The notes under the pieces were generated by a model. It was not told the DNA's origin. It saw only the letters and a list, made by a program, of their open reading frames with translations, and ran no database searches. A DNA stretch of 45,519 nt. Origin: Lachnoclostridium sp. UBA1241. GTDB lineage: Bacteria > Bacillota > Clostridia > Lachnospirales > Lachnospiraceae. A program made the position numbers and the translations under genes. This document shows positions 23,496-33,445 of the stretch, piece after piece; within the stretch, counting starts at the first letter, position 1; each line of letters opens with the position of its first letter. The stretch is from positions 1 through 45,519 of the forward strand of contig DBWJ01000107.1 of assembly GCA_002308955.1 (NCBI GenBank). Reading direction: 5' to 3'.

Positions 23496-24770
23496 CTACG
23501 CCTCTTCAATGGCTTTGCCGATGTCGTGGCGCATATACTTGTTGGCGAAGGAAATCTTCTCGGTTGCCTTGTAAGCCTTCGCGCGAGCCGACTTCAGGTC
23601 AACGGCCTTTGCTACAACGCCGAGCACACGCCCGCCGTTCGTAAGCACTTCGCCGTTCGGGCCGAACTTCGTTCCTGCGTGGAAAACATACTCACCGTCG
23701 GCATCATTGAAACTGTCAAGTCCGCTGATCGGAAGTCCCTTCTCGTACTTCTGCGGATAACCGTCGGAAGCAAGCACAACGCAAACCGCCGCGCCGTTAT
23801 CGAACTTGAGGTCAATATCGGCAAGCGTTCCGTCGATGCACGCCTCGAAAACGTCGATGATATCCGTCTCCATGCGGGGAAGCACAACCTGCGTCTCGGG
23901 ATCGCCGAAACGGGCGTTATATTCAAGTACCTTCGGGCCGTCGGGCGTCAGCATAAGTCCGACGAACATCACGCCGTGGAATGGTCTGCCTTCCTTCTGC
24001 ATCGCCGCCATCGTCGGCTTGTAAATGTTTTCGATGCAGTATTCTTCAATCTCTTTCGTATAGAACGGGCTCGGAGAAAATGTTCCCATGCCGCCGGTAT
24101 TCAGACCGGTGTCTCCGTCGCCTGCACGCTTGTGGTCCTGTGCACTTGTCATCGGAGCGATATTCGTTCCGTCGCAGAAAATCAGTGCAGAAACCTCGCG
24201 GCCGGTCATGAATTCTTCGATAACCATGGTGTTTCCGGCATTTCCGAAATGCTTGTCGAGCATGATTTCCTTAACGCCCGCAAGCGCTTCCTCAAGCGTA
24301 TTGCAGATCAGAACGCCCTTTCCGAGCGCCAGACCGTCCGCCTTCAAAACGATAGGCATCTTCGCGGTCTTCAGATATTCCATCGCAGCTTCCGCATCCG
24401 TGAAGTTTTCATACTGCGCGGTCGGAATGCCGTATTTCTTCATCAGGTCCTTCGAGAACGCCTTGCTGCCCTCGAGAATCGCCGCATTGGCGCGCGGTCC
24501 GAATACACGAAGCCCCGCTGCCTCGAACGCATCCACGATGCCGCCTACAAGCGGATCATCCGGTCCGATGATCGTCAGGTCAATCTTCTTCTCTACGGCA
24601 AATGCCACGAGCTTGTCAAACTCCATCACGCCGATCGGTACGCACTCGGCAATCTCTGCAATTCCGGCATTGCCCGGAGCCGCATAAATCTTATCAACCT
24701 TCTTACTTTGGCTTACCTTCCATGCGATGGCATGTTCACGACCGCCTCCGCCGACAATCAAAACCTTCAT
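23496..24770 (-). CDS. purD: Phosphoribosylamine-glycine ligase (GARS)
   Basis: 424 residues from MKVLIVGGGGREHAIAWK. The N-domain dinucleotide-like loop is followed by an ATP-grasp (KADGLALGKGV, EEFMTGREVSAL, EYNARFGDPETQVVLPR) and the C-domain. It forms GAR from phosphoribosylamine, glycine and ATP. AAAGGAG lies 7 nt before the ATG; the extension to 24812 is rejected. It is the last gene of the pur cluster, 61 bp after purN. Confidence 0.97.
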   Translation of the reverse strand: MKVLIVGGGGREHAIAWKVSQSKKVDKIYAAPGNAGIAEIAECVPIGVMEFDKLVAFAVEKKIDLTIIGPDDPLVGGIVDAFEAAGLRVFGPRANAAILEGSKAFSKDLMKKYGIPTAQYENFTDAEAAMEYLKTAKMPIVLKADGLALGKGVLICNTLEEALAGVKEIMLDKHFGNAGNTMVIEEFMTGREVSALIFCDGTNIAPMTSAQDHKRAGDGDTGLNTGGMGTFSPSPFYTKEIEEYCIENIYKPTMAAMQKEGRPFHGVMFVGLMLTPDGPKVLEYNARFGDPETQVVLPRMETDIIDVFEACIDGTLADIDLKFDNGAAVCVVLASDGYPQKYEKGLPISGLDSFNDADGEYVFHAGTKFGPNGEVLTNGGRVLGVVAKAVDLKSARAKAYKATEKISFANKYMRHDIGKAIEEA

Positions 24771-24831
24771 GATCGTTCTCCTTTTCATAAACGAATTGTG
24801 CCGCTTGGGCACAATTCATAATAATTCATGT

Positions 24832-25455
24832 CTATTCCACGAAGAATGCTCCGCCGACTTCCTTCACGCGGTTATTGGCGATCGCATCAATGGCCTTCGG
24901 AAGGATAATCCATTCCGCCTGCTCCATAACACGGCGCTGCAGAACCTCGGGGGTATCTCCCGGAAGAATGTCCACTGCCTTCTGCAGTAAGATAGGGCCG
25001 GTGTCGGTTCCCGCATCCACGAAATGCACGGTTGCACCGGTCACCTTCACGCCTCTTGCAAGCACCTTCTCATGTACGTGCAACCCGTAATAGCCGTCGC
25101 CGCAGAAAGAAGGAATCAGGGACGGATGGATGTTGATGATCCGATGCGAATACTTCTCGGTCATCTTCTCCGGAAGAATTACCAGAAATCCGGCAAGAAC
25201 AATCAGATCCGGACTAAATTTATCCACCGCCGCAAGCAGCGCGTCCTCAAACTCCGCACGGGTTTCGTATGCCTTACGGGATACGCAGACACCCGGGATT
25301 CCGTTCTGCTCCGCACGCTTCAGCGCGTAAGCATCCGGCTTATTGCTGATGACCGCGGAAAGCTTCACATTGGTAATCGTTCCGCCTTTAACAGCATCGA
25401 TAATTGCCTGCAGGTTGGTTCCGCCGCCCGAAACCAGTACCACTACATTCAGCAT
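24832..25455 (-). CDS. purN: Phosphoribosylglycinamide formyltransferase 1
   Basis: 207 residues. VLVSGGGTNLQAIID binds the phosphoribosyl group, NIHPSLIPSF carries the catalytic Asn-His, and HFVDAGTDTGPI the catalytic Asp. It uses 10-formyl-THF to make FGAR. The start overlaps the end of purM by 7 bp, as in many Firmicutes pur operons. Confidence 0.97.
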   Translation of the reverse strand: MLNVVVLVSGGGTNLQAIIDAVKGGTITNVKLSAVISNKPDAYALKRAEQNGIPGVCVSRKAYETRAEFEDALLAAVDKFSPDLIVLAGFLVILPEKMTEKYSHRIINIHPSLIPSFCGDGYYGLHVHEKVLARGVKVTGATVHFVDAGTDTGPILLQKAVDILPGDTPEVLQRRVMEQAEWIILPKAIDAIANNRVKEVGGAFFVE

Positions 25456-26474
25456 ATCGTGATTCCTTTCTCGCCGTCGGTAATCTCACCGACAAGGTAT
25501 GCATTCTCGCCAACCGACTTGAGTGCCGCAATCGCAGCATCCGCAAACTCGGGAGCAACGGCAATCATCATGCCGATACCCATGTTGTAGGTGTTGTACA
25601 TCATATGCTCTTCAATGCTTCCGTTCACGCGAAGCAGCTCGAAGATCGGAGGAACCTCGTAGCTGTCCTTGCGGATCATAACATGCTTGCCCTCGGGAAG
25701 CATCCGCGGAATGTTCTCATAGAATCCGCCGCCGGTGATGTGGCTGCAGGCCTTAATCGTAACGCCCGCCTTCTTCACGGCATCAAGGGCCTTAACATAA
25801 ATCTTGGTAGGGGTAAGGAGCGCCTCGCCGAGCGTCGTTCCGAGAGACTCGCAGTAGCGGTTTAAACTCTGCTCACGAAGGTCGAAAACCTTACGAACCA
25901 GGGAATAACCATTCGAATGGATACCCGAAGAAGCGATACCGATTACCGCATCGCCCTTCTTCACATCCTTACCGGATACGATGTCGTCCGCATCCACGAT
26001 ACCAACGGCAAATCCGGCCAGATCGTATTCATCCTCCGGATAGAAACCGGGCATCTCAGCCGTCTCGCCGCCGATCAGCGCGCATCCGGCCTGTTTGCAG
26101 CCCTCGGCAACACCCTTAACGATCGTCGCGATCTTCTCGGGGTAGTTCTTGCCGCAGGCAATATAGTCAAGGAAGAACAGCGGCTCGCCGCCTGCGCAGG
26201 CAATGTCGTTCACGCACATCGCAACACAGTCGATACCGATCGTGTCATGCTTGTCCATCAGAAAAGCAAGCTTCAGCTTGGTTCCGACGCCATCCGTGCC
26301 GGACACGAGTGTCGGGTGTTTCATCGTCATAAAGCGGTCCAGCGAGAAAGCGCCGGAGAAACCGCCGAGTCCGCCGAGCACCTCAGGGCGCATCGTCTCT
26401 TTGACGTGCTTCTTCATCAGTTCCACAGCCTTATATCCGGCTTCGATATCCACACCTGCGTTCTTGTAATCCAT
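25449..26474 (-). CDS. purM: Phosphoribosylformylglycinamidine cyclo-ligase (AIR synthetase)
   Basis: 341 residues from MDYKNAGVDIEAGYKAVELM. The family-typical DGVGTKLKLA, NDIACAGGEPLFFLDY, GGETAEMPGFY and HITGGGFYENIPR segments are all present. It closes FGAM to AIR. GAGGAG lies 6 nt before the ATG; the in-frame extension to 26558 is not credible. It is separated from purE by 186 bp with a small dyad (CTAATAA/TTATTAG) but no clear promoter. Confidence 0.97.
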   Translation of the reverse strand: MDYKNAGVDIEAGYKAVELMKKHVKETMRPEVLGGLGGFSGAFSLDRFMTMKHPTLVSGTDGVGTKLKLAFLMDKHDTIGIDCVAMCVNDIACAGGEPLFFLDYIACGKNYPEKIATIVKGVAEGCKQAGCALIGGETAEMPGFYPEDEYDLAGFAVGIVDADDIVSGKDVKKGDAVIGIASSGIHSNGYSLVRKVFDLREQSLNRYCESLGTTLGEALLTPTKIYVKALDAVKKAGVTIKACSHITGGGFYENIPRMLPEGKHVMIRKDSYEVPPIFELLRVNGSIEEHMMYNTYNMGIGMMIAVAPEFADAAIAALKSVGENAYLVGEITDGEKGITIC

Positions 26475-26660
26475 ATGAATCTCCTCAATATTCTTATTCC
26501 GGCTACGGCAAATGCTATACCTGCCGTTCCGTTTATCCGCAGCATCAGTATAACACACTTCCCTTCGAAAGTATGCACTCTGTGTTACATTAATCCTTAA
26601 TGTCAGTAATAAGCGTCGCTAATAAACTTATTAGAATTAGTTGCGTCGTAACGCCGCGCC

Positions 26661-27170
26661 TTACTGATTCATGTACTCCTTATAGCCGATCTTCTCGAGC
26701 TTTTCCTTCTTCGCCATAACGCCGGACTTCAGCTCGTCCTTGTAGGCTTCAATCTTAGAAAGCAGCTCGGGATCGCCGATGGCAAGCATCTTCGCGGCAA
26801 GAATACCCGCGTTGGCCGCGCCGTCAATGGCAACGGTTGCAACCGGGATGCCGGAAGGCATCTGCACGATCGAATACAGCGAATCCACGCCGGAAAGCGT
26901 CTTCGTATGAATCGGAACACCGATAACCGGAAGCGGAAAGATTGCCGCGCACATTCCCGGAAGGTGCGCCGCGCCGCCTGCGCCCGCGATAATCACGGAG
27001 AGGCCTTTCTCTTTAGCGGTATTCGCATAATCAAAGAACACGTCGGGCATCCGGTGCGCCGAAATAACGGTCATTTCATAATCGATGCCGAACTTCTCGA
27101 GCATCGCAGCCGCCTTGCTCATTACGGGCAGGTCGGAGTCACTTCCCATTACAATTCCTACTTTAGCCAT
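26661..27170 (-). CDS. purE: N5-carboxyaminoimidazole ribonucleotide mutase
   Basis: 169 residues. MGSDSDLPVM, SAHRMPD and AGGAAHLPGM form the active site of class I PurE, which converts N5-CAIR to CAIR. The short distance (77 bp) to the aminopeptidase gene holds a CCGCC/GGCGG dyad but no purine riboswitch. It is the first gene of purE-M-N-D here. purK, purC and others are not in the window. Confidence 0.96.
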   Translation of the reverse strand: MAKVGIVMGSDSDLPVMSKAAAMLEKFGIDYEMTVISAHRMPDVFFDYANTAKEKGLSVIIAGAGGAAHLPGMCAAIFPLPVIGVPIHTKTLSGVDSLYSIVQMPSGIPVATVAIDGAANAGILAAKMLAIGDPELLSKIEAYKDELKSGVMAKKEKLEKIGYKEYMNQ

Positions 27171-27247
27171 TTTTCTGTCCCTTCCTGAATCAATTATTCT
27201 TTTGCCATATATAACCGGACATTCCGGTGCGTCCGCCGAAGGCGGGA

Positions 27248-29311
27248 TTATTTCTTCTTCGCCTTCTCAAGTCTTTCAAGCGGCGCGTTCAGTTCCTCGG
27301 TTCCGGGAACGACGAAGCGGCCGTTTCTGATGATGTCGTAGCATTTGCCGTCCGCTGCGTGCGCTGTAATGGATTCGAGCTCGTCATAAGGGATCGTGAT
27401 GTCCGTATGACAGTTCATGTAAGCGTTCTCGGGGTCGGTCTTTCGAAGCGCGCTGACCTCGTTCTCGCGGGCAATGATCTCCTTGCCGTCCGGGTTATAC
27501 ACCTTCTTGTCCTCCGCGTGACTGTAACAGGTATCGCCCACCGCAAAATGCGGCCCGGTCTTCTCCGCGATCAGGATCGGAAGCTTGCGCTGGATGTCAT
27601 AGCGGATGCCCATCTCGTACGCCGTCGTGTTGGTACCGATGGCAAATTCGCCGATCGGAAGCGTATCGTGGAACATAAGGATGTACTCGTTGATGTAGTC
27701 CGCGTTCTCTTTCTCGGTCGGGAAATTCCCGCAACTCGAAGCGACAATCTTTCCGTCCTTAAATGTGATGCTTAGGTCCTTAAACAGCCTGCCCTCAAGA
27801 TAAACCTTGCTGACATGAAGGACGCCGTCCGTGCCCTTAAGAACCGGCGATGTAAACACCTCGCCGACCGGGATGTTGACGTCCGCCGCGCAGTTCTCGA
27901 AATTGGTCTGCTTCGCGGGATCCGTAAGCGTATGAAGCGTAACGCGGATATCCGTGCGGTTCTCTCCGCTTCCCTTAACGGTCACATACTCGGCCTTGTC
28001 AAGAACGTCAATGATGTTCTGCTGAATCTTTCTGTAACGGGCGCTGCTCAGCGTATTCACGCGGATCGTCGCCTTGAAGATATCCTTGAACTTCGGTCCG
28101 ATGGACGGAAGCGGGTAATCGATGATCGTAAAGCTGCGCTCGTCGCCGTGAATATACTCCTCGCGAAGCATCCCGAGGCGCGTATTCATGTCGACCATGA
28201 TCTTACTTAATTTTGCGTCCGCGGAAAGCACTTCGGGCTTGTTCACCGGATCGAAATCGGGCTCGCCGAAGCTTTCCTGAACGGCAGGTCCCGCAGTCAG
28301 CCGCATGAAATCGCCGACATTGTCATAGGCCTTCTTCGTAGCCCGCACAATTGTCTCGTTCATGCGCTTGTTAAGTGTCAGCAGCATGTCGTTTCTGTGG
28401 TCATATTCCGCCTGCCGGTTGCCGAGCCAGCTGTCGCCGTATACGTCCGCGTAATAATGCACGGTCGTTTCCTTGCCGAGCGCCTCAAACTTCTTAATTG
28501 CGGCTCTTGTGATGCGCTCAAAGCCGTATTCCGTAACGACCTGCACGTATTTTTTCTTCGAAAGGTCCGTTCCCGTAACCTCGAAGCCTTCCACATAACC
28601 GTTCACATAGGTTTCCGCCATGGAATCGATGTCCTTCTCGGGAAGCGTTGCGAGATATGCGGACACCTCAAGCATGTTCTCACTGACGGGGCAGCCGATC
28701 GTGTAAAGATAATCGGTGCTGTTAAGGTCCGCCTTCATCGCGATGTCATAGAAGAACCGGAAATCGCTGCAATACATCTCGTAAGCGGACGCTATGGTTC
28801 TCTCCTCGCAGTAATCGTGGCGGTGATAGAACAAAGCACGCTTCAGCGCGTTGGCGTCGGCGCCGTTCTCCAAAAGGGAATACACCTCAAGCACCAGCTC
28901 AGCCGCGTACAAAAACGGCCTAAGCACGCCGCGGTACAAAAAAGGCACCTTCGCGATCAGATCCGCGAAAACAGCAGCGACAATCCGTCCCTTTGCTTTG
29001 CCGAATACGGAAACGGCGTAGGTCGGATTCAGAAACGAAGTCTCGTAAACGCCCTCCTCGGCGCTCAGATAGAGCTTTTTGTTATAAGCTGCAAGTTCTT
29101 CCTTCGTGAACCCGTTCATTCCCTTCTTGGCAAGGTCCACCGAGAACTTTGCCATGCCGAGGGCCTGGCCTGCGGCTTCCTTACCGAAATCGACGTAGGA
29201 AACGCTCGTCTCGTCAGAAGCCTCGGAAAGAATCTCCGTGAGTCTTCCGAGCGCCAGCTCAAGGCGTTCCGCCTCATATTCGGTCCATGTATATAATTCA
29301 GGTATTTTCAT
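27248..29311 (-). CDS. M29-like aminopeptidase with long N-terminal extension
   Basis: 687 residues from MKIPELYTWTEYEAE. The C-terminal ~400 residues resemble thermophilic-type (M29) metallo-aminopeptidases: GEVFTSP (about 483), GEFAIGTN (about 554), GPHFAVGD (about 586) and NCHTDITIPYDEL (about 633) would carry the metal ligands. Classical members are about 370-410 residues; the N-terminal ~290 residues, with hydrophobic and acidic helices, are an extension I cannot name. GGAGG lies 8 nt before the ATG at 29311. There is no signal peptide, so it acts in peptide turnover in the cytosol. Confidence 0.85.
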   Translation of the reverse strand: MKIPELYTWTEYEAERLELALGRLTEILSEASDETSVSYVDFGKEAAGQALGMAKFSVDLAKKGMNGFTKEELAAYNKKLYLSAEEGVYETSFLNPTYAVSVFGKAKGRIVAAVFADLIAKVPFLYRGVLRPFLYAAELVLEVYSLLENGADANALKRALFYHRHDYCEERTIASAYEMYCSDFRFFYDIAMKADLNSTDYLYTIGCPVSENMLEVSAYLATLPEKDIDSMAETYVNGYVEGFEVTGTDLSKKKYVQVVTEYGFERITRAAIKKFEALGKETTVHYYADVYGDSWLGNRQAEYDHRNDMLLTLNKRMNETIVRATKKAYDNVGDFMRLTAGPAVQESFGEPDFDPVNKPEVLSADAKLSKIMVDMNTRLGMLREEYIHGDERSFTIIDYPLPSIGPKFKDIFKATIRVNTLSSARYRKIQQNIIDVLDKAEYVTVKGSGENRTDIRVTLHTLTDPAKQTNFENCAADVNIPVGEVFTSPVLKGTDGVLHVSKVYLEGRLFKDLSITFKDGKIVASSCGNFPTEKENADYINEYILMFHDTLPIGEFAIGTNTTAYEMGIRYDIQRKLPILIAEKTGPHFAVGDTCYSHAEDKKVYNPDGKEIIARENEVSALRKTDPENAYMNCHTDITIPYDELESITAHAADGKCYDIIRNGRFVVPGTEELNAPLERLEKAKKK

Positions 29312-29395
29312 AATAACATCCTCCGAAAACATGCGCCCCGCCGAAGCCGGACGCGGGTATCTGCAACGCTTCCCGCGTTACCAAAGTGTCCTGTG

Positions 29396-29737
29396 TTACA
29401 GCACCGTTCCGCTCAGAAACAGCCCGAACAGCGTCGCCGCAAGGGCCGAACAGAGTACAACGCCGGAGAGCGCCGAGCGGTAGAACACGTTACTCTCGCG
29501 AAGTCCGCGGCCGCCGAATATCATGCCGAAGATGCCGAGCAACAGGTCAAGCCCGCCGATGACACCGAGGCGGTTCGAATCGGCCGGCGCCGTTCTCGAC
29601 TCAATCACGAGAATCAGAAAGACAACCCAGCCGACGATGCCGATTCCGAGCGAAAGCCGCCCCATGGCGGAGTGGTTTCGCCCGCGGTAGCGGACTTTGC
29701 TGTCTTCCTTTAACGGTTTTTCAAAAACAGGATCCAT
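29396..29737 (-). CDS. Small three-helix membrane protein (DUF6142-like)
   Basis: 113 residues. After a charged N-terminus containing YRGRNHSAMGRLSLG come three transmembrane segments (about 27-45, 57-75 and 88-110). It resembles DUF6142-type proteins of Clostridia, but that is from memory. It lies 24 bp after the DUF4340 gene and 84 bp before the aminopeptidase gene, so it probably belongs to the same transcript. Function unknown. Confidence 0.6.
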   Translation of the reverse strand: MDPVFEKPLKEDSKVRYRGRNHSAMGRLSLGIGIVGWVVFLILVIESRTAPADSNRLGVIGGLDLLLGIFGMIFGGRGLRESNVFYRSALSGVVLCSALAATLFGLFLSGTVL

Positions 29738-29761
29738 AAAAACTCCGAAACAACTCTGCTT

Positions 29762-31162
29762 CTACTGTGCCATCGATTTCATATACTCGATGAAAGCGTC
29801 CACTTTACGGGTATCAATCGTAAAGTCAATCTTATCGTTGATGGAGACGAGATACATCGAATTTGAGTATTCATAGAACGAAATCTTCATATTCTTGCGA
29901 ATCGTCGGATCCGCCATATCCGTCTCGATAGTCATAATCTCCGTCCCCGGGTTTTCTTCCGTCACAAGGCTGCTGTATTTCAGCGAAAGCAACGCCTGGC
30001 TCCAGTTTGAGAACGCATCGCCTTCAAGTACCTTGCCGTTCAACGAATATACGGCAACCTCCGCATCCGCATGGGTATTCTCAAGTACCCATCGGTTGCC
30101 GCCCGCTGTTACGGTAATCCGATTGAAAGACTTCGCGGTCGGAAAGAAAACGGTCTTATAGCAGATGGCGAATACATCGACTTCCCTCCAGCTGGATACC
30201 ATCTCCGCATCCATCAAAAATACCCAGTCCATATTGTCGATTTTAACATATACGCTTCCGTCCTCAGTTGTGTTTCCGAAGAAAATCGTATAGTTGTAAT
30301 CCTCGCGGCCGTAATTGTCTGCATACCGGACAGTGATTGACGAATTCGGCTTATCAAGTCCATATGTCCGATAGGATGTCGGACGGTATGCAACGAGCTT
30401 ATTGTAGGAAACATGAAGATAACGTTCCATTTGTCCGTACCATGAATCCCCGTTTAAATCGGCATTGGCAAATCCGTTCAGAGGCTCATAAATCGTCCAA
30501 CCGAACAGTCCGACACCGGAATAATCATAAGGATTCTGCGAGTCGTAACAGACATGAAAACGGATTTCTTCCCCTTCTGTAATCGTAATCTCCCGAAGCA
30601 GCGATGTATCGGAAACAGACGGCATCGTAACGCTCTCTAAAAATTCCGAGCGCTCCTTTGCCAGATAACTGTAATAGTTATCCGAAACGATATAAACCGA
30701 GGCATCCCCCTGCACCATTGCATAATAGCGGTTCTGCGTCGGAATCTTGTTTCCGAGATATAAAAGCAACAGCTCCTCGTTACCCGAATACAGTCCGAGC
30801 GTCGCGGTCGGAGTATCAAAGCCGTACTCCGAGGGTGACGATGGATTTTCCACCTTTTCAAATGCGTTAAGATTAGATGCAAGAACCGTGAGAATAACGT
30901 TGATTGCGGACTGATTTACCGGAAATACATCCGATTCCTCATGAATCCACTGCTCCCCGTTCTTGTAAAAGATTCCGTCGAACCGGTCGGTCTTCAGCGA
31001 AATCCGGTCAATACGCTCCGTCGCAATCGTCCGAATCGTGAAGTATGCGGGTTTTTCTTCCTCTCCAATGGGCTTATCGTCCCGAAGAAGAATATAGACT
31101 GCAAGAAGCCCGATGGCTATTAATCCGAGAAGCACGATCAGAATTGTATTTTTCTTTTTCAT
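29762..31162 (-). CDS. DUF4340 protein, partner of the GldG-like ABC component
   Basis: 466 residues. An N-terminal membrane anchor (about 6-26) is followed by a large extracytoplasmic region with repeated YGFDTP and TLxLYSGNEELLLLYLGNK patterns typical of DUF4340. This family travels with GldF/GldG-like ABC genes, where it is thought to act outside the membrane. It begins 6 bp after the GldG-like gene. Function not established. Confidence 0.85.
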   Translation of the reverse strand: MKKKNTILIVLLGLIAIGLLAVYILLRDDKPIGEEEKPAYFTIRTIATERIDRISLKTDRFDGIFYKNGEQWIHEESDVFPVNQSAINVILTVLASNLNAFEKVENPSSPSEYGFDTPTATLGLYSGNEELLLLYLGNKIPTQNRYYAMVQGDASVYIVSDNYYSYLAKERSEFLESVTMPSVSDTSLLREITITEGEEIRFHVCYDSQNPYDYSGVGLFGWTIYEPLNGFANADLNGDSWYGQMERYLHVSYNKLVAYRPTSYRTYGLDKPNSSITVRYADNYGREDYNYTIFFGNTTEDGSVYVKIDNMDWVFLMDAEMVSSWREVDVFAICYKTVFFPTAKSFNRITVTAGGNRWVLENTHADAEVAVYSLNGKVLEGDAFSNWSQALLSLKYSSLVTEENPGTEIMTIETDMADPTIRKNMKISFYEYSNSMYLVSINDKIDFTIDTRKVDAFIEYMKSMAQ

Positions 31163-31168
31163 GAATTA

Positions 31169-32566
31169 TTACTTTCTCCGTAAAAATACCATTACGATTC
31201 CCGCAAGCAGAATCACTCCCGGAATGACGCCGACAAGGATAATCAGAAGAACGTTCTTCTGATGCGTCGTCATACGCAGCGCTTCCTCATAGCTTGAGGT
31301 CGAAGGGATGGAAAGATTGGTTTCCATCTCGCACAACTCTCCGAGTGCCTTTGTGAAGACCTCTGAGTTCGCATACGCAGCATTGGATGTCAGAAAGTTG
31401 TTTGCCAGGAAGTAATGCGTGTTAAAGACATATACCTTGCCGGTTTTCCCCTGATATGTCTCGGAAACGGCAGCATAAAGCGCAAAGCTTCCTTTCTTTG
31501 CTCCCGGCTGATAAGCCATATTCTTCGGATCGGTTGCAAGATAAGCGGAATCCGTGGTCGATGCTACAACCTTCACTTCAAGCGAATCCCTTATCTGGGA
31601 AATCTTCGTAAGACCGACACCGTTCGGCCATGCGGTATTCTTCTTTCCGTAGGTGGCAAGAATATACTCCGGATGTCCGCCGGTCGTATAATCGGTATCG
31701 CCTTCGCAGAGCTCACCGTTTTCCAGATTCAGTCCGTAATAGTTAAGAAGCCCTTCCATATTCGGACGGTTCGTACCGGTAAATGCTACGAACCACATCA
31801 CGCGTCCGCCCGCCGTTACGTAATCCTTGATTTCCGCACACTCCTCTTCCGAAAGGTCGTCAATCGGTCCGAGCAGAAGCAAAGCGTTACAGTCTTCGGG
31901 AACGGCTTTCTTCTTCAGATCCACATACCTGAGCGTATAGGAATTCAAAGCAAGCAGGTCCTCGAGATTATAGGACACCTTACCGGTTTCGCCGATCAAA
32001 GGCTCGCCGTGTCCGGTTGCAACGTAAACGTTCGCATTTTCCGAATCGGACAACTTAACGAGTCCCTTCATAATCTCGGACTCGGCATTGTAGCCGGCAA
32101 GCGTTTTGGTAAGGTCCGTCGTGTTTACATAGTAAAGGCACATTGCCTCATATTCGATGAAAACAAACTGTTCCGGCTTGTCGCGGCGAACCAGAATAAT
32201 GCTGTTATTGTCCACGTCGTTCTGTCCGGTGTATTGAAAAACAAGCGACGGATACGTTACCGGATCCTTATAAATCAGGTTGATGTCCTTACCCTCTGCG
32301 GCGAAATTCTCCGCCGTGCTTACAATTACCTTGTTCTCCTTGCCGACCTCGGTGATGTAGTAGATATCCACCGGGATGTCATAGCCGTCAAGATACTTTT
32401 TCGAAACATCATGGAGGGTATAAAGCTGAAGCCCAGTCAGGTCCTTCGTCCTTGTTACGCCGGAAACAATCAGGTTAACCATCAGAACCAGGAAGATGAC
32501 TAACAGCGAAAGAATGGTTGTGTATGCGCCGCCTTTGAATTTACGGCTGTTAAACGAATTCTTCAT
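31169..32566 (-). CDS. GldG-like ABC transporter auxiliary protein
   Basis: 465 residues. One N-terminal helix (about 15-37), a long extracytoplasmic domain (about 40-435) containing VYVATGHGEPLIGE and LLLLGPIDDLSEEE, and one C-terminal helix (about 438-462). This is the layout of the GldG/ABC_transp_aux family. GldG-like proteins form complexes with ABC-2 permeases. It starts 12 bp after the permease gene. Confidence 0.88.
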   Translation of the reverse strand: MKNSFNSRKFKGGAYTTILSLLVIFLVLMVNLIVSGVTRTKDLTGLQLYTLHDVSKKYLDGYDIPVDIYYITEVGKENKVIVSTAENFAAEGKDINLIYKDPVTYPSLVFQYTGQNDVDNNSIILVRRDKPEQFVFIEYEAMCLYYVNTTDLTKTLAGYNAESEIMKGLVKLSDSENANVYVATGHGEPLIGETGKVSYNLEDLLALNSYTLRYVDLKKKAVPEDCNALLLLGPIDDLSEEECAEIKDYVTAGGRVMWFVAFTGTNRPNMEGLLNYYGLNLENGELCEGDTDYTTGGHPEYILATYGKKNTAWPNGVGLTKISQIRDSLEVKVVASTTDSAYLATDPKNMAYQPGAKKGSFALYAAVSETYQGKTGKVYVFNTHYFLANNFLTSNAAYANSEVFTKALGELCEMETNLSIPSTSSYEEALRMTTHQKNVLLIILVGVIPGVILLAGIVMVFLRRK

Positions 32567-32578
32567 TTTGGCACCTTC

Positions 32579-33445
32579 CTAGCTCCATCTCCGCTTTTTG
32601 ATGGCCTGAATCGTCAGGAACACAAAAAGGGAGGAAATACTGAGATAATATACGTATGCCGCGCTGTCGAAAAGACCGTACCGGAAGTTTTCAAAACGTG
32701 AAATCAAAGAAATCCAGCCGAGCATCTTCGTCAGAAGACCGTCAAACAGCGCTTTATCCACAGCAAAATATGCGATGGCATTTGCAGCGCCGCAAACGGC
32801 AAATACCGCGGTGGCAACAATAACGCTTTTCATCATGAAGAACACAATGATTGCGAGGAGCAGAATCAGTACCCAGATAACCAGGAACGAAATGACATGA
32901 TCGGACGGAATCCGATCCTTCAGCGTGTCCGCAAGAAGAGTCACCAAAATGACGATAAATGTTAAGATCGCCGCTACAATCTGGCTTTCCGTCAGGGATG
33001 ACAGGAACATACCGATGGCAAAATATGCACAGCCGAGGAGGAAGAAGGCAACGATATTACTGTATGCAATCTTCATGTTTACGGCGCCGTATTTCGAAAG
33101 AATCGGCGGATATATTGAAATAACCGCCATCGCTATCAGAAGAATCGACGCAAGGGCAAGATACTTGCCGAGAATGATTCGCGTGATACTTACGGGAGCC
33201 GTAAAAACAAGCTGGTCGGTTTTCTGTTTCTTTTCTTCCGAGAGCGTCCGCATGGTAAGCATCGGAACAAGCAGCAGGAAAAAAATCGTTACACTGTTCA
33301 GCGGGTACGCAAAGTTTGCGTATTCCTGCTTCAGGTTAATCTGATATACGTAAAACCCGATCAACGCAAGCAAAAAAGCAAGGAACATATAACCGAAAAT
33401 GGAGGTAAATGCCTGCCGGATTTCTTTCTTATAAACCGCTAACAT
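32579..33445 (-). CDS. GldF-like ABC-2 permease
   Basis: 288 residues with six hydrophobic segments and a conserved YANFAYPLNSVTIFFLLLVPMLTMRTLSEEKKQKTDQLVFTAPVS-type core (EEKKQKT motif after helix 2). This matches the membrane subunit of GldAFG-like systems. Its start overlaps the ATPase end by 7 bp. Confidence 0.88.
   Translation of the reverse strand: MLAVYKKEIRQAFTSIFGYMFLAFLLALIGFYVYQINLKQEYANFAYPLNSVTIFFLLLVPMLTMRTLSEEKKQKTDQLVFTAPVSITRIILGKYLALASILLIAMAVISIYPPILSKYGAVNMKIAYSNIVAFFLLGCAYFAIGMFLSSLTESQIVAAILTFIVILVTLLADTLKDRIPSDHVISFLVIWVLILLLAIIVFFMMKSVIVATAVFAVCGAANAIAYFAVDKALFDGLLTKMLGWISLISRFENFRYGLFDSAAYVYYLSISSLFVFLTIQAIKKRRWS

Noticed and set aside
26475..26660. Purine riboswitch or second promoter before purM
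   Set aside because: Only a small CTAATAA/TTATTAG dyad is present; no aptamer features or well-spaced promoter.
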